Notes: generated by a model not told the origin, from the sequence alone. A DNA stretch of 64,000 nt from Legionella impletisoli (GCF_900639875.1 NZ_CAAAIA010000003.1:167077-231076), one strand, 5' to 3'; positions 28,046 to 38,208 are shown, counted from the first letter of the stretch. Translations and numbers: made by a program.

Positions 28046-29196
28046 TGCCAGATAACAATAAATTTCTTTGGTTAGAAGGTATCTTTAATGAGGCCACAGT
28101 TAGACGCTTTAAATCGATTAGTCCAGCTTCTAATTTTTGGCAAACAGGGTTTGTTCAGGCCCTTTGTAAGCTCGACAATCAAGTAAATATTTTAGGATTT
28201 CCTTATGAGCGCGTATGGCCTTTTGGGAAGTTTCTGGTGCGTAATAGACAAGCCGAGTTGCAAAATAATTTTGTTGGTGAAGTGGTTGGTTATATTAATT
28301 TACCCTTTATAAAAGTCGAGCTTCAATACCAAAATTTGAAAAAAAGAGCTAAAAAGATTTTAACAATAGACAAGGAATGGCCGGACTATTTAATAGTTTT
28401 TTCATGCTTAGAGAAAAGCACAGATGAAACTCCAGCGATAAGACTGGCAAAAAAAATTCGAGAAAGTCTTGGGATACCTTGGATATGTATTATTGCAGAT
28501 GGAGCGGTTCCTCCAGGTGCTGATGGATATGTTATCCTTCCATGGTCGGTGTATAACAATTCAAATTTTTCTGTTCCGACATTGCATTTGGATGGAGGGA
28601 TTTCTGATGAGCTATATACTACATATAATCAGGCATTATCTAATAAAGCTCCAACACAGAATAAGGTACTAATGTATATGGGGTCGTTAATGGAGCATAG
28701 TGGGGCCTTACAATTAGCTCAAGCATTTCAAAAAATAAATGACAGCGAAGCTAAATTATGTATCTGTGGAAGAGGTAATAATAAAGAGCTCACCCAAATA
28801 GCTCAACAGGATAAACGAATATTGTTAAAAGGGTTTGTTGAGGAAAACCAACTAAATAAATTGGCGCATGAAGCATATGCTTTTATAAATCCTCGCCCAT
28901 TATCATTTCAGCCGAATCAGTTTAATTATCCCTCGAAATTATTGCATTATCTTTCTTATGGTAAGCCGGTGATTTCTACCTTAACAGCGGGAGTTAGTCC
29001 TGAGTATTCAAATATTATAATTAATGTGCCTGATGAGTCAGGTGAGAGTTTGAGGAGGGGAATAGAAAGATTACTGACCATGGAAAGTATTGAATACAGT
29101 CAGATGGTTGAAAAGATTAACATATTTAATCAGACACACACATGGTCGTATCAAATAAATCGATTTATTTCTTGGCTAAATACTAATTTTCACTAA
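28045..29196 (+). CDS. Glycosyltransferase family 4
   Basis: A 383-residue GT-B enzyme. The N-terminal half (FLWLEGIFNEATVRRF and onwards) is the acceptor domain; the C-terminal half shows the GT4 pattern KVLMYMGSLMEHSGALQLAQ, LCICGRG, ILLKGFVEENQL and NYPSKLLHYLSYGKPVIST. NPR in FINPRPLSFQPNQFNYPSK is typical of transferases that accept lipid-linked glycans. Its start overlaps the Wzy stop codon (TAATG), so it is translated with it. Donor and linkage unknown. Confidence 0.82.
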   Translation: MPDNNKFLWLEGIFNEATVRRFKSISPASNFWQTGFVQALCKLDNQVNILGFPYERVWPFGKFLVRNRQAELQNNFVGEVVGYINLPFIKVELQYQNLKKRAKKILTIDKEWPDYLIVFSCLEKSTDETPAIRLAKKIRESLGIPWICIIADGAVPPGADGYVILPWSVYNNSNFSVPTLHLDGGISDELYTTYNQALSNKAPTQNKVLMYMGSLMEHSGALQLAQAFQKINDSEAKLCICGRGNNKELTQIAQQDKRILLKGFVEENQLNKLAHEAYAFINPRPLSFQPNQFNYPSKLLHYLSYGKPVISTLTAGVSPEYSNIIINVPDESGESLRRGIERLLTMESIEYSQMVEKINIFNQTHTWSYQINRFISWLNTNFH

Positions 29197-29330
29197 TTAT
29201 TTACCATGTCAGTATTAAGCTTTGATGTTAAGGGCAGTTGGTTAGAATTTACTTCCACTTATTGTATTTTTCGAATACAAGTTTGAATGTGATTTTTTTT
29301 ACGGTATCTAATTGTAAATTTTTTTTTGAT

Positions 29331-30191
29331 ATGGATGCAAATATGTTGAAGCTTAATAGAATTCGGTGGGCATTAAGGAAGTTTAACTTACCTATAGATA
29401 AAAATAGTTTAGTCCTTGATGTGGGATCAGGTGCTACTCCTTATCCTCGTGCAGATGTTTTGCTTGATAGATTAACTGGTGCAGAACACCGGTGTGGGGA
29501 GCCAATGATGATTGATAGGCCAGCAGTATTTGGGAATGCATCAAAGATGCCGTTTAGAGATAAGGCTTTCGATTTTGTTATTGCTTCACACGTGCTTGAG
29601 CATATGTCAAAACCAGAGGAATTTATCAAAGAGTTACAAAGAGTTGCTAAAGCAGGATATATTGAAACCCCAAATGCTATATTTGAACGATTTTATCCGT
29701 ATGATATTCATTGCTTAGAGATCCTTGATAAAGATGGGGTGCTTTATATACACAAAAAGAAAGGGCCTGTAGAAGATAGTTTTCTAGGAACCAAGAAGAT
29801 GCTTGAAGGGAAAACAAAATGGGCCAAATATATGTATGATTCTCCGCATATGTTTCATACTCGCTACTATTGGAATGATGAAATCAAGTATAAGATTTCT
29901 AATCCTGAAGTATCTTCTGATTGGATTGAGCAAATAAATATTCAAAGTAAGGAAGGTGATATAAAAAAAAGTCACATTTCAACCATTCTAAGTTGGCGAA
30001 CGTTAGGGTTAGAAATATTAAAAAAATATTATAATATTTCTCGCTCAAAGAGATTAAAAGAGTTTAATCTCTTATCTATATTAGTTTGCCCAGAATGCCA
30101 TGGTAACTTAACCGATGAAAATCAACGTTTAGACTGTAAGCAATGTGATATTAGCTTTTCTCACATTAATGGCATACCAAATTTTTCTTGA
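29331..30191 (+). CDS. Methyltransferase with C-terminal zinc ribbon
   Basis: About 286 residues from the ATG at 29331; an earlier in-frame start at 29238 adds a hydrophobic, T-rich tail unlike the family and is rejected. Class I SAM fold: LVLDVGSGATPYPRADVLL, FRDKAFDFVIASHVLEHM. The last 35 residues form a Trm112-like zinc ribbon with two CxxC pairs (CPECHGNL and CKQCDISF), found in some polysaccharide-locus methyltransferases. Likely modifies a sugar or lipid-linked glycan. The stop is three bases before wecE, so they are co-transcribed. Confidence 0.78.
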   Translation: MDANMLKLNRIRWALRKFNLPIDKNSLVLDVGSGATPYPRADVLLDRLTGAEHRCGEPMMIDRPAVFGNASKMPFRDKAFDFVIASHVLEHMSKPEEFIKELQRVAKAGYIETPNAIFERFYPYDIHCLEILDKDGVLYIHKKKGPVEDSFLGTKKMLEGKTKWAKYMYDSPHMFHTRYYWNDEIKYKISNPEVSSDWIEQINIQSKEGDIKKSHISTILSWRTLGLEILKKYYNISRSKRLKEFNLLSILVCPECHGNLTDENQRLDCKQCDISFSHINGIPNFS

Positions 30192-30194
30192 ACG

Positions 30195-31322
30195 ATGAAA
30201 ATACCTTTTAATAAACCCTATCTAACTGGTAGAGAAATTCATTACATTGCAGATGCGCATAGCCGGGGTCAGTTAGCTGGCGATGGGCACTATACTAAAA
30301 TGTGTAATCACTGGCTTGAAAAAAATACCAACTGTAAAAAGGCGCTGTTAACACATTCCTGTACAGCTGCTTTAGAGATGTGCGCCATATTGGTTGATTT
30401 AAAGCCAGGAGATGAGGTTATTATGCCATCTTATACATTTGTCTCCACCGCTAATGCATTTGTCATGAGAGGCGCTGTACCGGTCTTTGTTGATATCCGA
30501 CCAGATACATTAAATATTAATGAAAAATTAATTGAAAATGCTATCACCCATAAAACGAAAGCTATAGTACCTGTCCACTATGCAGGTGTTGCTTGTGAAA
30601 TGGATACAATAATGGCTATAGCTGATAAGTATAACTTGTTGGTAATTGAGGATGCAGCGCAGGGTGTGATGTCCAGTTATAAAGGGCGTCCCTTGGGAAG
30701 TATCGGGCATCTTGGTTGCTATTCATTTCATGAAACCAAAAATATTATTTCTGGTGAGGGAGGTGCATTAATAATTAATGATCTTTCTTTATCGGAACGA
30801 GCCGAGGTGATACGAGAAAAAGGAACTAACCGTAGCAAATTTTTTCGTGGACAAGTCGATAAATATACTTGGGTTGATATTGGCTCATCCTACTTGCCAG
30901 GCGAGATAATTGCAGCATTTCTTTGGGCTCAAATTCAGGAAGCAGAAGACATAACTGAAACTAGAGCTAATTTGTGGTTGAGGTATCATGAAGCCTTTGA
31001 AAAGAGTGAGCAGGATAGGCTCGTCATTAGGCCGACAATTCCAGATGCTTGTCAACATAATGCTCACATGTATTATCTATTATTAAGATCATTAGAAGAA
31101 CGTTCTGAATTTATCCGTTGGATGAAAGAAAAGGATATCCAATGCGTCTTTCACTACGTGCCTTTACACAAAACAAAACAAGGTTATAAGTGTGGTCGCT
31201 TTGTTGGAGACCTGCCAGTAACTAAGGATTTTTCAAACCGACTGGTTCGATTGCCATTATGGGTAGGTCTAGAAGAGTCTCTAGATATTGTGATTGGAGA
31301 AGTATTAAATTTTTTTCAATGA
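30195..31322 (+). CDS. wecE: dTDP-4-amino-4,6-dideoxygalactose transaminase
   Basis: Makes dTDP-Fuc4N from dTDP-4-keto-6-deoxyglucose, the product of RmlB, using glutamate and PLP. 375 residues, alignable by eye over its whole length to E. coli WecE (RffA): IPFNKPYLTG, GDEVIMPSYTFVSTANAFV, PVHYAGVACEMDTIMA, EDAAQGVMSSYKGR, the PLP lysine in SFHETKN, EKGTNRSKFFRGQVDKYTW and VFHYVPLH. Together with wecD (32709) and rmlA/rmlB it would yield dTDP-Fuc4NAc. Enterobacteria use this sugar in common antigen; no other ECA genes are seen, so it probably belongs to this polysaccharide. Confidence 0.95.
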   Translation: MKIPFNKPYLTGREIHYIADAHSRGQLAGDGHYTKMCNHWLEKNTNCKKALLTHSCTAALEMCAILVDLKPGDEVIMPSYTFVSTANAFVMRGAVPVFVDIRPDTLNINEKLIENAITHKTKAIVPVHYAGVACEMDTIMAIADKYNLLVIEDAAQGVMSSYKGRPLGSIGHLGCYSFHETKNIISGEGGALIINDLSLSERAEVIREKGTNRSKFFRGQVDKYTWVDIGSSYLPGEIIAAFLWAQIQEAEDITETRANLWLRYHEAFEKSEQDRLVIRPTIPDACQHNAHMYYLLLRSLEERSEFIRWMKEKDIQCVFHYVPLHKTKQGYKCGRFVGDLPVTKDFSNRLVRLPLWVGLEESLDIVIGEVLNFFQ

Positions 31323-31453
31323 GCTTGTATTAATTTATTGAGAGCCTTGGCAAATAACAATAGGTAAGCGTGTCTTAAATTCTATAATTAGATAGTTGAA
31401 GCAATTAAGTAAGTTTTTTTAATAACTAGATAATTGTAAATTTCATAAGTTAA

Positions 31454-32653
31454 ATGAATTTTATTATGACAGAATCAGAAAATAAAAACGGAGGCAAAAA
31501 ACAATTTTTTTCTTTATTTATTGACTTAGAACCAACCCCGTATAAAACAGACGCATGGAACACGTTTGCTGCGTCAAGCGAGTTGGATTTATTTGTCATT
31601 TATACAGAAAGAAAAAACTGGTCTCCAGATGGAGGGCACAATTATTTAAAATGGCCTACAAAAAAATTCAAGAACCTTATACTGAACGGTAGAGGTTTTT
31701 GGGGTCAAATTCAGGCAATTATTGTTGTCGTGAGGCATATTTTTAGTAAGAAACCCGATATGGTCTATATCGCTGGATATAATAAACCAGTAACCAGTAT
31801 AGCAATCATTTATTCTATTTTTAGAAGACAAAAGTTTGTGATTTGTACTGATGTGTTTAATGTTGATTTGCCTCGAGGAAAGTTTTCCTATTTAAAGTTG
31901 GCATTTCGTTCTTTATTAAGAAAGCTAGTGTTTACCTACAGCGTTGGAGTTCTTGTTTGTGGTGCACGTGGGATAGAGTCCGCTGTGTTAGCAGGATGTC
32001 CGAAGGAAAAAATTATAGATTTTCCATATTCTGTTGATGTTGAGCGGCTGAAAAGTGATGAGCCAGAATCCATTCCAGTTGAATGCTTCAATGACAAAAA
32101 ACAAAATAAAAAAATTATATTCTTCAGTGGGAGGATGATTCAAAGAAAAGGTCTATCAACGCTTTTAGATGCACTTGCACAGCTAAAACAAAATAATACT
32201 TGGGTGCTTTGGATCGAAGGTGATGGTCCTTTAATTAATGACTATAAGTTGCAAGCCAGTGAGCTTGATATATCTGAGAAAATTAGATTTTTGGGTTTTT
32301 GTCAATATGATTTGCATAGTTGGTTAATTCGGGAGGCTGATATTGTGGTAGTACCCTCATTAGAAGATCCTTGGGGTATTGTTGTTGATGAGGGCATTCA
32401 GCTTGAAAAAGTAGTGGTAGTAAGTGATGCAGTTGGATCAGGGCGTGATCGAATTATAGACGGGCAAAATGGTTATCTCTTTCCGGCAGGTAATTCTTCT
32501 GTTTTATATGACTTGCTTAATAAATTAACAAAAGGAGCCGATCCTAAAGATTTTGGTAATCAAGCTACAAAAGTTAAATTAAAAACGGTTACTCCCAAAG
32601 ATAATTTGAGTAAATTTTTACAGTTATTAAAAACAGATGCTATGAAAGTATAG
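31454..32653 (+). CDS. Glycosyltransferase family 4
   Basis: A 399-residue GT-B enzyme. N-terminal acceptor domain with LFIDLEPTPYKTDAWNTFA; C-terminal donor domain with IIFFSGRMIQRKGLSTLLDAL, WIEGDGPLINDYKL, IRFLGFC and VPSLEDPWGIVVDEGIQL, where the last segment holds the conserved acidic pair of GT4. Lying between wecE and wecD, it may transfer Fuc4NAc; that is only position-based inference. The 131 bp before it are AT-rich and show no gene. Confidence 0.83.
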   Translation: MNFIMTESENKNGGKKQFFSLFIDLEPTPYKTDAWNTFAASSELDLFVIYTERKNWSPDGGHNYLKWPTKKFKNLILNGRGFWGQIQAIIVVVRHIFSKKPDMVYIAGYNKPVTSIAIIYSIFRRQKFVICTDVFNVDLPRGKFSYLKLAFRSLLRKLVFTYSVGVLVCGARGIESAVLAGCPKEKIIDFPYSVDVERLKSDEPESIPVECFNDKKQNKKIIFFSGRMIQRKGLSTLLDALAQLKQNNTWVLWIEGDGPLINDYKLQASELDISEKIRFLGFCQYDLHSWLIREADIVVVPSLEDPWGIVVDEGIQLEKVVVVSDAVGSGRDRIIDGQNGYLFPAGNSSVLYDLLNKLTKGADPKDFGNQATKVKLKTVTPKDNLSKFLQLLKTDAMKV

Positions 32654-32708
32654 TTCTATATGGGCATATAAAACTGTATAACGCATTTTCAATACGTGTG
32701 GGCTAACT

Positions 32709-33497
32709 ATGGATTTAATTGATAATATTAATTACTCTGCATCTAACGATATCATTTGTCTAGATTCGAGACTAGTACCTTGGGATACGTTGGTATTTGG
32801 CTTCCCTGTTGCTGAAATAGCTTCTTTAACAATAAAAAATCCGATGTTGGCCCAAGAGCAATTTAATTTATTCAAGCAATGGGTAAATGATAATGGGTTC
32901 AAGCTGATATCGTCGAGGCTACCAGATGGCCAGATGGTTGAGTCGATGTTTTTACAAAGAAACAATTTTCGTTTTGTGGAGATGGTTTGCCAACCTTATC
33001 TTCGCGACTTGCAAAGCTACGAAATACTCGCGTCGGAAATGGCGGTTGATGTTGTGGAAGAGACTGAATTAAGCTTAATTATTAATATGGCGGAGAAAGC
33101 GTTTGAATATGAGCGTTATCATGTTGATCCACGATGTGAGTCTTATCTTGCAGATTTAAGATATGCTAACTGGGTTAAAAGTAGTTTTAATAGTTCGAAC
33201 CAAACGTTGTTAAAGGTGTTTCTAAAAAGTGAAATTATAGGTTTCTTTATCATTGAATATAAAGATAAAAGTTCTGTTTATTGGCATTTAACCGCTGTCA
33301 ACCCATTATTTCGCAAGAAAAGAATTGGTTATGAGGTCTGGATGACAATGTTAAACTATCATAAATGTCACAGTATAAAGACAGTTCTTACTACTATCTC
33401 CATGAGAAACTTGCCCGTTTTGAATCTGTACACAAAATTAGGATTTAGATTCACGAACTCATCAATCACTCATCATTGGCATAAGTTAGATGATTAA
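32709..33497 (+). CDS. wecD: GNAT acetyltransferase, WecD-like
   Basis: A 262-residue protein whose C-terminal half is a GNAT fold (YWHLTAVNPLFRKKRIGYEVWMT has the acetyl-CoA pyrophosphate loop as RKKRIG, then NLPVLNLYTKLGFRF). The N-terminal half, with VPWDTLVFGFPVAEI, matches the dTDP-fucosamine acetyltransferase WecD (RffC), which acetylates dTDP-Fuc4N to dTDP-Fuc4NAc. It is somewhat longer than E. coli WecD (about 224 residues). wecE is one gene upstream and rmlB directly downstream, so the pathway is complete in place. Confidence 0.8.
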   Translation: MDLIDNINYSASNDIICLDSRLVPWDTLVFGFPVAEIASLTIKNPMLAQEQFNLFKQWVNDNGFKLISSRLPDGQMVESMFLQRNNFRFVEMVCQPYLRDLQSYEILASEMAVDVVEETELSLIINMAEKAFEYERYHVDPRCESYLADLRYANWVKSSFNSSNQTLLKVFLKSEIIGFFIIEYKDKSSVYWHLTAVNPLFRKKRIGYEVWMTMLNYHKCHSIKTVLTTISMRNLPVLNLYTKLGFRFTNSSITHHWHKLDD

Positions 33498-33615
33498 TTA
33501 TAGTGGTTTTCTATAGAGCATAATAACAATGTTATTGATTTTCTTAATATAGGTAAATAATGCCTAACTTAATGTTTAAAATTAAGCGATCAATCTTTAG
33601 TAAAGGAACGAACTA

Positions 33616-34653
33616 ATGATATTAGTGACCGGGGGCGCAGGTTTTATTGGTAGTAATTTTATATATGAATGGTTATCTAATTATGCATCCCCAATTGTGA
33701 ATGTTGATAAATTGACCTACGCAAGCAATCTTCAAAACCTTGAGGTATGGGAAAATCACAAAGCATACAATTTTATTCATGGAGATATTGGTGATTCGGA
33801 TTTGATTAAATCTACCCTTGACACATTTAAACCACTACATGTAGTAAATTTTGCAGCTGAAACCCATGTTGATCGTTCTATTTCATCTCCAGAAGAGTTT
33901 ATTCAGACAAATATAGTAGGTACATCACGCTTACTAGAATCGGTTAGAAGATACTGGGATAATTTAGAAAAACAAAAAAAGGAGCAGTTTCGTTTTCTGC
34001 ATGTTTCAACCGATGAAGTTTATGGGGCATTAGAGAAACACTCCCCTCCATTCGCTGAAACAAATAGGTATCAGCCTAATAGTCCATACTCAGCATCAAA
34101 GGCTGCTTCAGATCATCTTGTACGTGCTTATTACCAGACTTATGGATTGCCCGCTCTTACAACGAATTGCTCAAATAATTATGGCCCATTTCAATATCCT
34201 GAAAAACTAATTCCTCTTGTCATAGTCAATGCACTTTTAGGTAAATCATTGGCAATATATGGTGATGGGCAGCAAATACGAGATTGGTTGTATGTTAAAG
34301 ATCATTGCCGTGCACTTTGTCGTGTCTTGGAGTCAGGGGTTGTTGGTGAAGTATATAATATCGGTGGGCTTAATGAGAAAACAAACCTTGATGTTGTTCA
34401 AACGATTTGCTGTATCCTAGATGAATTGCGACCGCGAGATGATGGTAAATCTTATAAAGAACAAATTACTTTTGTAAAAGATAGATTGGGGCATGATCGT
34501 CGTTATGCTATTAATGCAGATAAAATTGAACAAGTATTAGGTTGGAAACCTCAAGAATCTTTTGATACAGGCATTTGTAAAACAGTACAGTGGTATTTAA
34601 ATAATGAGCTGTGGTTGAAGGAAACGATCAATAAGAATTCGCTAGTAACTTGA
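33616..34653 (+). CDS. rmlB: dTDP-glucose 4,6-dehydratase
   Basis: Converts dTDP-glucose to dTDP-4-keto-6-deoxyglucose. 345 residues, extended SDR: ILVTGGAGFIGSNFI, FAAETHVDRSI, STDEVYG, SPYSASKAASDHLV with catalytic YxxxK, NNYGPFQYPEKLIPL and GDGQQIRDWLYVKDHCRA, all family hallmarks. AAAGGAAC sits before the ATG. Its product is shared by RmlC/RmlD (rhamnose) and WecE (Fuc4N), both encoded nearby. Gene order rmlBDAC is a common arrangement. Confidence 0.96.
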   Translation: MILVTGGAGFIGSNFIYEWLSNYASPIVNVDKLTYASNLQNLEVWENHKAYNFIHGDIGDSDLIKSTLDTFKPLHVVNFAAETHVDRSISSPEEFIQTNIVGTSRLLESVRRYWDNLEKQKKEQFRFLHVSTDEVYGALEKHSPPFAETNRYQPNSPYSASKAASDHLVRAYYQTYGLPALTTNCSNNYGPFQYPEKLIPLVIVNALLGKSLAIYGDGQQIRDWLYVKDHCRALCRVLESGVVGEVYNIGGLNEKTNLDVVQTICCILDELRPRDDGKSYKEQITFVKDRLGHDRRYAINADKIEQVLGWKPQESFDTGICKTVQWYLNNELWLKETINKNSLVT

Positions 34654-34667
34654 GCGAGAATTCAATT

Positions 34668-35561
34668 ATGGATAGAAAAATTCTATTAACTGGAAAAAAT
34701 GGACAAGTTGGGTTTGAACTTCAACGTGCTTTAAAGCCTTTAGGAGAAGTGATCGCTGTGGGCTCTAAAGATTGCGATTTTGCAAATTCAAATGCTGTCA
34801 AAAATTTAATACGCCAATTAAAGCCAGATATAATTATTAATCCAGCCGCATATACAGCAGTTGATGATGCAGAAATCAATAAACAATTAGCATTTTCAAT
34901 AAATGCTGATGCACTTCGTGTTTTAGGATTAGAATCTGAAAAAATAGGCGCGTGCGTTATTCATTTTTCTACTGATTATGTTTTTGATGGAACTAAACAA
35001 GATCCTTATGTTGAGCAAGATAAACCCAATCCACTCAATATATATGGCCTTTCTAAATTGGAAGGCGAAGAAGCTTTGCTTTCTAGTTGTTCGACTAGTT
35101 TGATTCTTCGAACTAGCTGGGTATTTGGGGTTCATGGTTCAAATTTTGCGAAAAAAATTTTGAGTTTGGCTCAGCAAAGAGAAAAACTTTATCTTGTAGC
35201 CAATCAAGTGGGATCTCCAACATCTGCTTGCTTACTTGCTGACGTAACCGCGCATCTATTGAAAAGCTATCTAGATTTTGGAAAAGAAAATTTTCCGTTC
35301 GGCTTGTATCATGTTGTTTCTGAGGGATACACTAGCTGGTATGAGTATGGAAAATTTGTTGTTGAAGAAGGCCTAAAATCAGGTAAAAAATTAACTCTTC
35401 AGCCAAGTTGTATATTACCGATTAGCTCTCATGAATACCCTACAAAAGCAACTAGGCCTGCTAATTCCAGGCTTAATACACAACATTTTAAGAATACTTT
35501 CAAATTCGATTTGCCTTGCTGGCAGGATAGTCTTAGTCATGTTTTAAAGCAAATATTATGA
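34668..35561 (+). CDS. rmlD: dTDP-4-dehydrorhamnose reductase
   Basis: Last step of dTDP-L-rhamnose synthesis, NAD(P)H-dependent. About 297 residues: [47 protein letters not shown] (YxxxK) and LRTSWVFG. The start is set at the ATG at 34668, matching the usual family start (MKILLTGxxGQVG); an in-frame TTG at 34650 overlaps the rmlB stop (TTGA) and cannot be excluded. The stop overlaps the region of rmlA starts. Confidence 0.95.
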   Translation: MDRKILLTGKNGQVGFELQRALKPLGEVIAVGSKDCDFANSNAVKNLIRQLKPDIIINPAAYTAVDDAEINKQLAFSINADALRVLGLESEKIGACVIHFSTDYVFDGTKQDPYVEQDKPNPLNIYGLSKLEGEEALLSSCSTSLILRTSWVFGVHGSNFAKKILSLAQQREKLYLVANQVGSPTSACLLADVTAHLLKSYLDFGKENFPFGLYHVVSEGYTSWYEYGKFVVEEGLKSGKKLTLQPSCILPISSHEYPTKATRPANSRLNTQHFKNTFKFDLPCWQDSLSHVLKQIL

Positions 35562-35569
35562 GGGTTAAG

Positions 35570-36448
35570 ATGACGCAGCTGAAACGTAAGGGAATAATTT
35601 TGGCGGGTGGCACGGGATCTAGACTATATCCTGTTACGGCTGTTGTTTCAAAGCAATTAATGCCCGTTTATGATAAACCTATGATTTATTATTCGTTAAG
35701 TACACTCATGTTGGCAGGTATCAGAGATATTCTTTTAATATCAACACCGAACGATACACCAAAATTTTCGGATCTTCTCGGTAATGGTGAGCAGTGGGGC
35801 ATAAATATACAGTATGCTGTACAGCCTTACCCAGAAGGTTTGGCTCAATCTTTTATAATAGGAAAGGATTTTATTATTGACCACTCTAGTGCATTAATCC
35901 TTGGTGACAATCTTTTTTATGGCCATAATTTAAGCGAAAAGCTTATGCAAGCGTCGAGTCAATCGAATGGAGCGACTGTATTTGCTTATCATGTCAATGA
36001 TCCAGAACGATATGGTGTGGTGGAATTTGACGATAAAAACCGTGCAGTTTCTATTGAAGAAAAGCCCCAATTTCCCAAAAGCAGTTATGCTGTGACTGGT
36101 CTTTATTTTTATGATGAAAATGTTTCCCATATTGCTGCAGATGTAAAGTTTTCTGCTCGTGGTGAGTTGGAGATAACAGATGTAAACAAAGCATATCTTG
36201 ATATGGGGTTATTAAGTGTTGAATTATTAGGTAGAGGGTATGCCTGGTTGGATACTGGCACTTATGATAGTTTGTTAGAAGCTGCTAGTTTCATATCAAC
36301 CATTCAAAAGCGCCAAGGTTTAATAGTTGCATGCCCGGAGGAAATTGCTTATTCAAGTGGGTGGATTGATTCAGAGGAACTTCAAAAAGTAGCGGAGTCC
36401 TTTAAGCAAAATAGCTATGGGCAATATCTTCTTAATTTATTGGAATGA
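35570..36448 (+). CDS. rmlA: Glucose-1-phosphate thymidylyltransferase
   Basis: Makes dTDP-glucose from glucose-1-phosphate and dTTP, feeding both dTDP branches. About 292 residues: nucleotidyltransferase signature [46 protein letters not shown] with the metal-binding Asp, [20 protein letters not shown] and [14 protein letters not shown]. All catalytic motifs are present. An upstream ATG at 35558 overlaps the rmlD stop (ATGA); AGGG before 35570 favours the later start. Confidence 0.96.
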   Translation: MTQLKRKGIILAGGTGSRLYPVTAVVSKQLMPVYDKPMIYYSLSTLMLAGIRDILLISTPNDTPKFSDLLGNGEQWGINIQYAVQPYPEGLAQSFIIGKDFIIDHSSALILGDNLFYGHNLSEKLMQASSQSNGATVFAYHVNDPERYGVVEFDDKNRAVSIEEKPQFPKSSYAVTGLYFYDENVSHIAADVKFSARGELEITDVNKAYLDMGLLSVELLGRGYAWLDTGTYDSLLEAASFISTIQKRQGLIVACPEEIAYSSGWIDSEELQKVAESFKQNSYGQYLLNLLE

Positions 36449-36458
36449 GTATTAGTAA

Positions 36459-37007
36459 ATGGCATATAAAGTTTTTTCAACTGATTTACCAGAAGTGCTT
36501 GTACTAGAGCCTAATGTTATTGAAGATGAAAGAGGATTTTTTCTTGAGAGTTTTAACAGTATAGCATTTAGCCAAGCAACAGGCATAGAAATTCAATTTT
36601 TACAAGATAATCATAGTCGGTCTAGCCAGAATGTTTTACGTGGATTGCATTATCAAATTCAACATAGCCAAGGAAAACTGGTCCGTGTTGTACAAGGCGC
36701 TGTTTTTGATGTGGCAGTCGACTTGCGAAAAGATTCAGAATATTTTGGTAAGTGGTCTGGGGTTGTTTTGTCAGAAGCAAATAAACGACAACTATGGATC
36801 CCCCCAGGTTTTGCGCATGGATTTGTTGTGATATCAGAAAGAGCAGATTTGTTGTATAAGACCACCGACTATTGGTACCCAAAGCATGAGCGCTGTCTGA
36901 TTTGGAATGATCCATCTGTTAATATTGATTGGCCTTTGAAAGGGACACCTAAGCTTGCAGAAAAAGATGCAGCAGGTAAATTGCTTACGGAGGCGGATCT
37001 TTTTTAG
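36459..37007 (+). CDS. rmlC: dTDP-4-dehydrorhamnose 3,5-epimerase
   Basis: Epimerises C3 and C5 of dTDP-4-keto-6-deoxyglucose toward the L-rhamno sugar. 182 residues, cupin fold: EDERGFFLESFN, QDNHSRSSQNVLRGLHYQ with the catalytic His, LVRVVQGAVFDVAVDLRKDS, WIPPGFAHGF and the Tyr-bearing LLYKTTDYW. Full length and intact. It begins 10 bp after rmlA and closes the rmlBDAC set. Confidence 0.96.
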   Translation: MAYKVFSTDLPEVLVLEPNVIEDERGFFLESFNSIAFSQATGIEIQFLQDNHSRSSQNVLRGLHYQIQHSQGKLVRVVQGAVFDVAVDLRKDSEYFGKWSGVVLSEANKRQLWIPPGFAHGFVVISERADLLYKTTDYWYPKHERCLIWNDPSVNIDWPLKGTPKLAEKDAAGKLLTEADLF

Positions 37008-37025
37008 ATACTGATTGAATTTTTT

Positions 37026-38195
37026 ATGCCTAGACTTCGTATATTAATTTTAATTAGTTATTATTTGCCTGGTTATAAGGCGGGTGGGCCTTTGCGCACA
37101 ATATCTAATTTAGTTGAAAAATTAGGCGATGATTTTAATTTTTATATTATTACTCAAGACAGAGATATATCTGATGGTAAGCCATATGAAAATATTATAG
37201 CTAATGATTGGCAAAAAGTGGGTAAAGCTAAGGTTTTGTATTTAAGTAAAGAATCAATTTCATTCAGGAATTTATGCAAGACAATTAATAATACTTCTTA
37301 TGATATTCTTTATTTAAATAGTTATTTCGACTTAAATTTTTCATTTAAAATAATGTTAGCTAGATTTTTTAAGTTGATACCGCCTTCCCCCCTTATTATT
37401 GCTCCTAGAGGTGAGCTTGCCAAAGACGCTTTACAATTGAAATGGCTAAAGAAAAAAATATTTTCTATTTTAACTTATTATATGGGGATATATAAAAATG
37501 TTATTTGGCATGCTTCATCGGAATATGAAAGCAAAGATATTATGAATAATAAATTTATCACTGCTAAAAGAATCCATATTGCAAGTGATATATCTGATAA
37601 TAAATTTTTTGATGAAAATATACATAAAAATAGCTGGGCGTGTAGCTCTACGCTACGTATCGTTTTTCTCTCAAGAGTTTGTCCTATAAAAAATCTGACT
37701 TATGCATTAAATACTCTCAAGAGAGTAAGTGTCAAAGTTACCTTTGATATTTATGGACCAATTGAAGACTATGCCTATTGGAAGGACTGTTTGGCACTCA
37801 TCAATTTAATGCCTAAACATATCTGTGTTACTTACTATGGTAGTATCCCTTATGAAAATGTTCTTTCTACATTGGCAGAATATGATTTATTTTTTTTGCC
37901 TACAAAAGGTGAGAATTATGGTCATGTCATAGCTGAATCTTTAATAGCGGGCACTCCTGTTTTGATAAGTAATAGAACACCATGGAAAGATTTATATTTC
38001 GAGGAGTATGGTTGGGATTATCCGCTTGATAATATTGAAAATTTTATTGATTGTATTGAGAATTACTCAGTAGAAACACTAGAAAATAAGCAACATAAAA
38101 GAAGAGTTATTCAAAAGAATATAGAAAAAAAGCTGCGAAGTGGCGAAATTACTGTTGCAAATAAGAAGTTATTTTGGGACTCATTGAATTACTGA
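37026..38195 (+). CDS. Glycosyltransferase family 4
   Basis: A 389-residue GT-B enzyme. It begins ILILISYYLPGYKAGGPLRT, where GGPLRT is the acceptor-domain glycine motif; the C-terminal donor half has LRIVFLSRVCPIKNLTYALN, FDIYGPIEDYAYW and LPTKGENYGHVIAESLIAGTPV, with the acidic motif of GT4. Its place after rmlBDAC suggests rhamnosyl transfer (inference). It ends the second tight gene block; the region after it carries a nuclease gene and debris rather than sugar genes. Very AT-rich, like the other GTs here. Confidence 0.83.
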   Translation: MPRLRILILISYYLPGYKAGGPLRTISNLVEKLGDDFNFYIITQDRDISDGKPYENIIANDWQKVGKAKVLYLSKESISFRNLCKTINNTSYDILYLNSYFDLNFSFKIMLARFFKLIPPSPLIIAPRGELAKDALQLKWLKKKIFSILTYYMGIYKNVIWHASSEYESKDIMNNKFITAKRIHIASDISDNKFFDENIHKNSWACSSTLRIVFLSRVCPIKNLTYALNTLKRVSVKVTFDIYGPIEDYAYWKDCLALINLMPKHICVTYYGSIPYENVLSTLAEYDLFFLPTKGENYGHVIAESLIAGTPVLISNRTPWKDLYFEEYGWDYPLDNIENFIDCIENYSVETLENKQHKRRVIQKNIEKKLRSGEITVANKKLFWDSLNY

Positions 38196-38208
38196 AGTAG
38201 CACTTCTT

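Noticed and set aside
30195..31322. WecE-like gene as evidence for enterobacterial common antigen
   Set aside because: No wecB, wecC, wecF, wzzE or wzxE nearby; the gene fits the local polysaccharide better.
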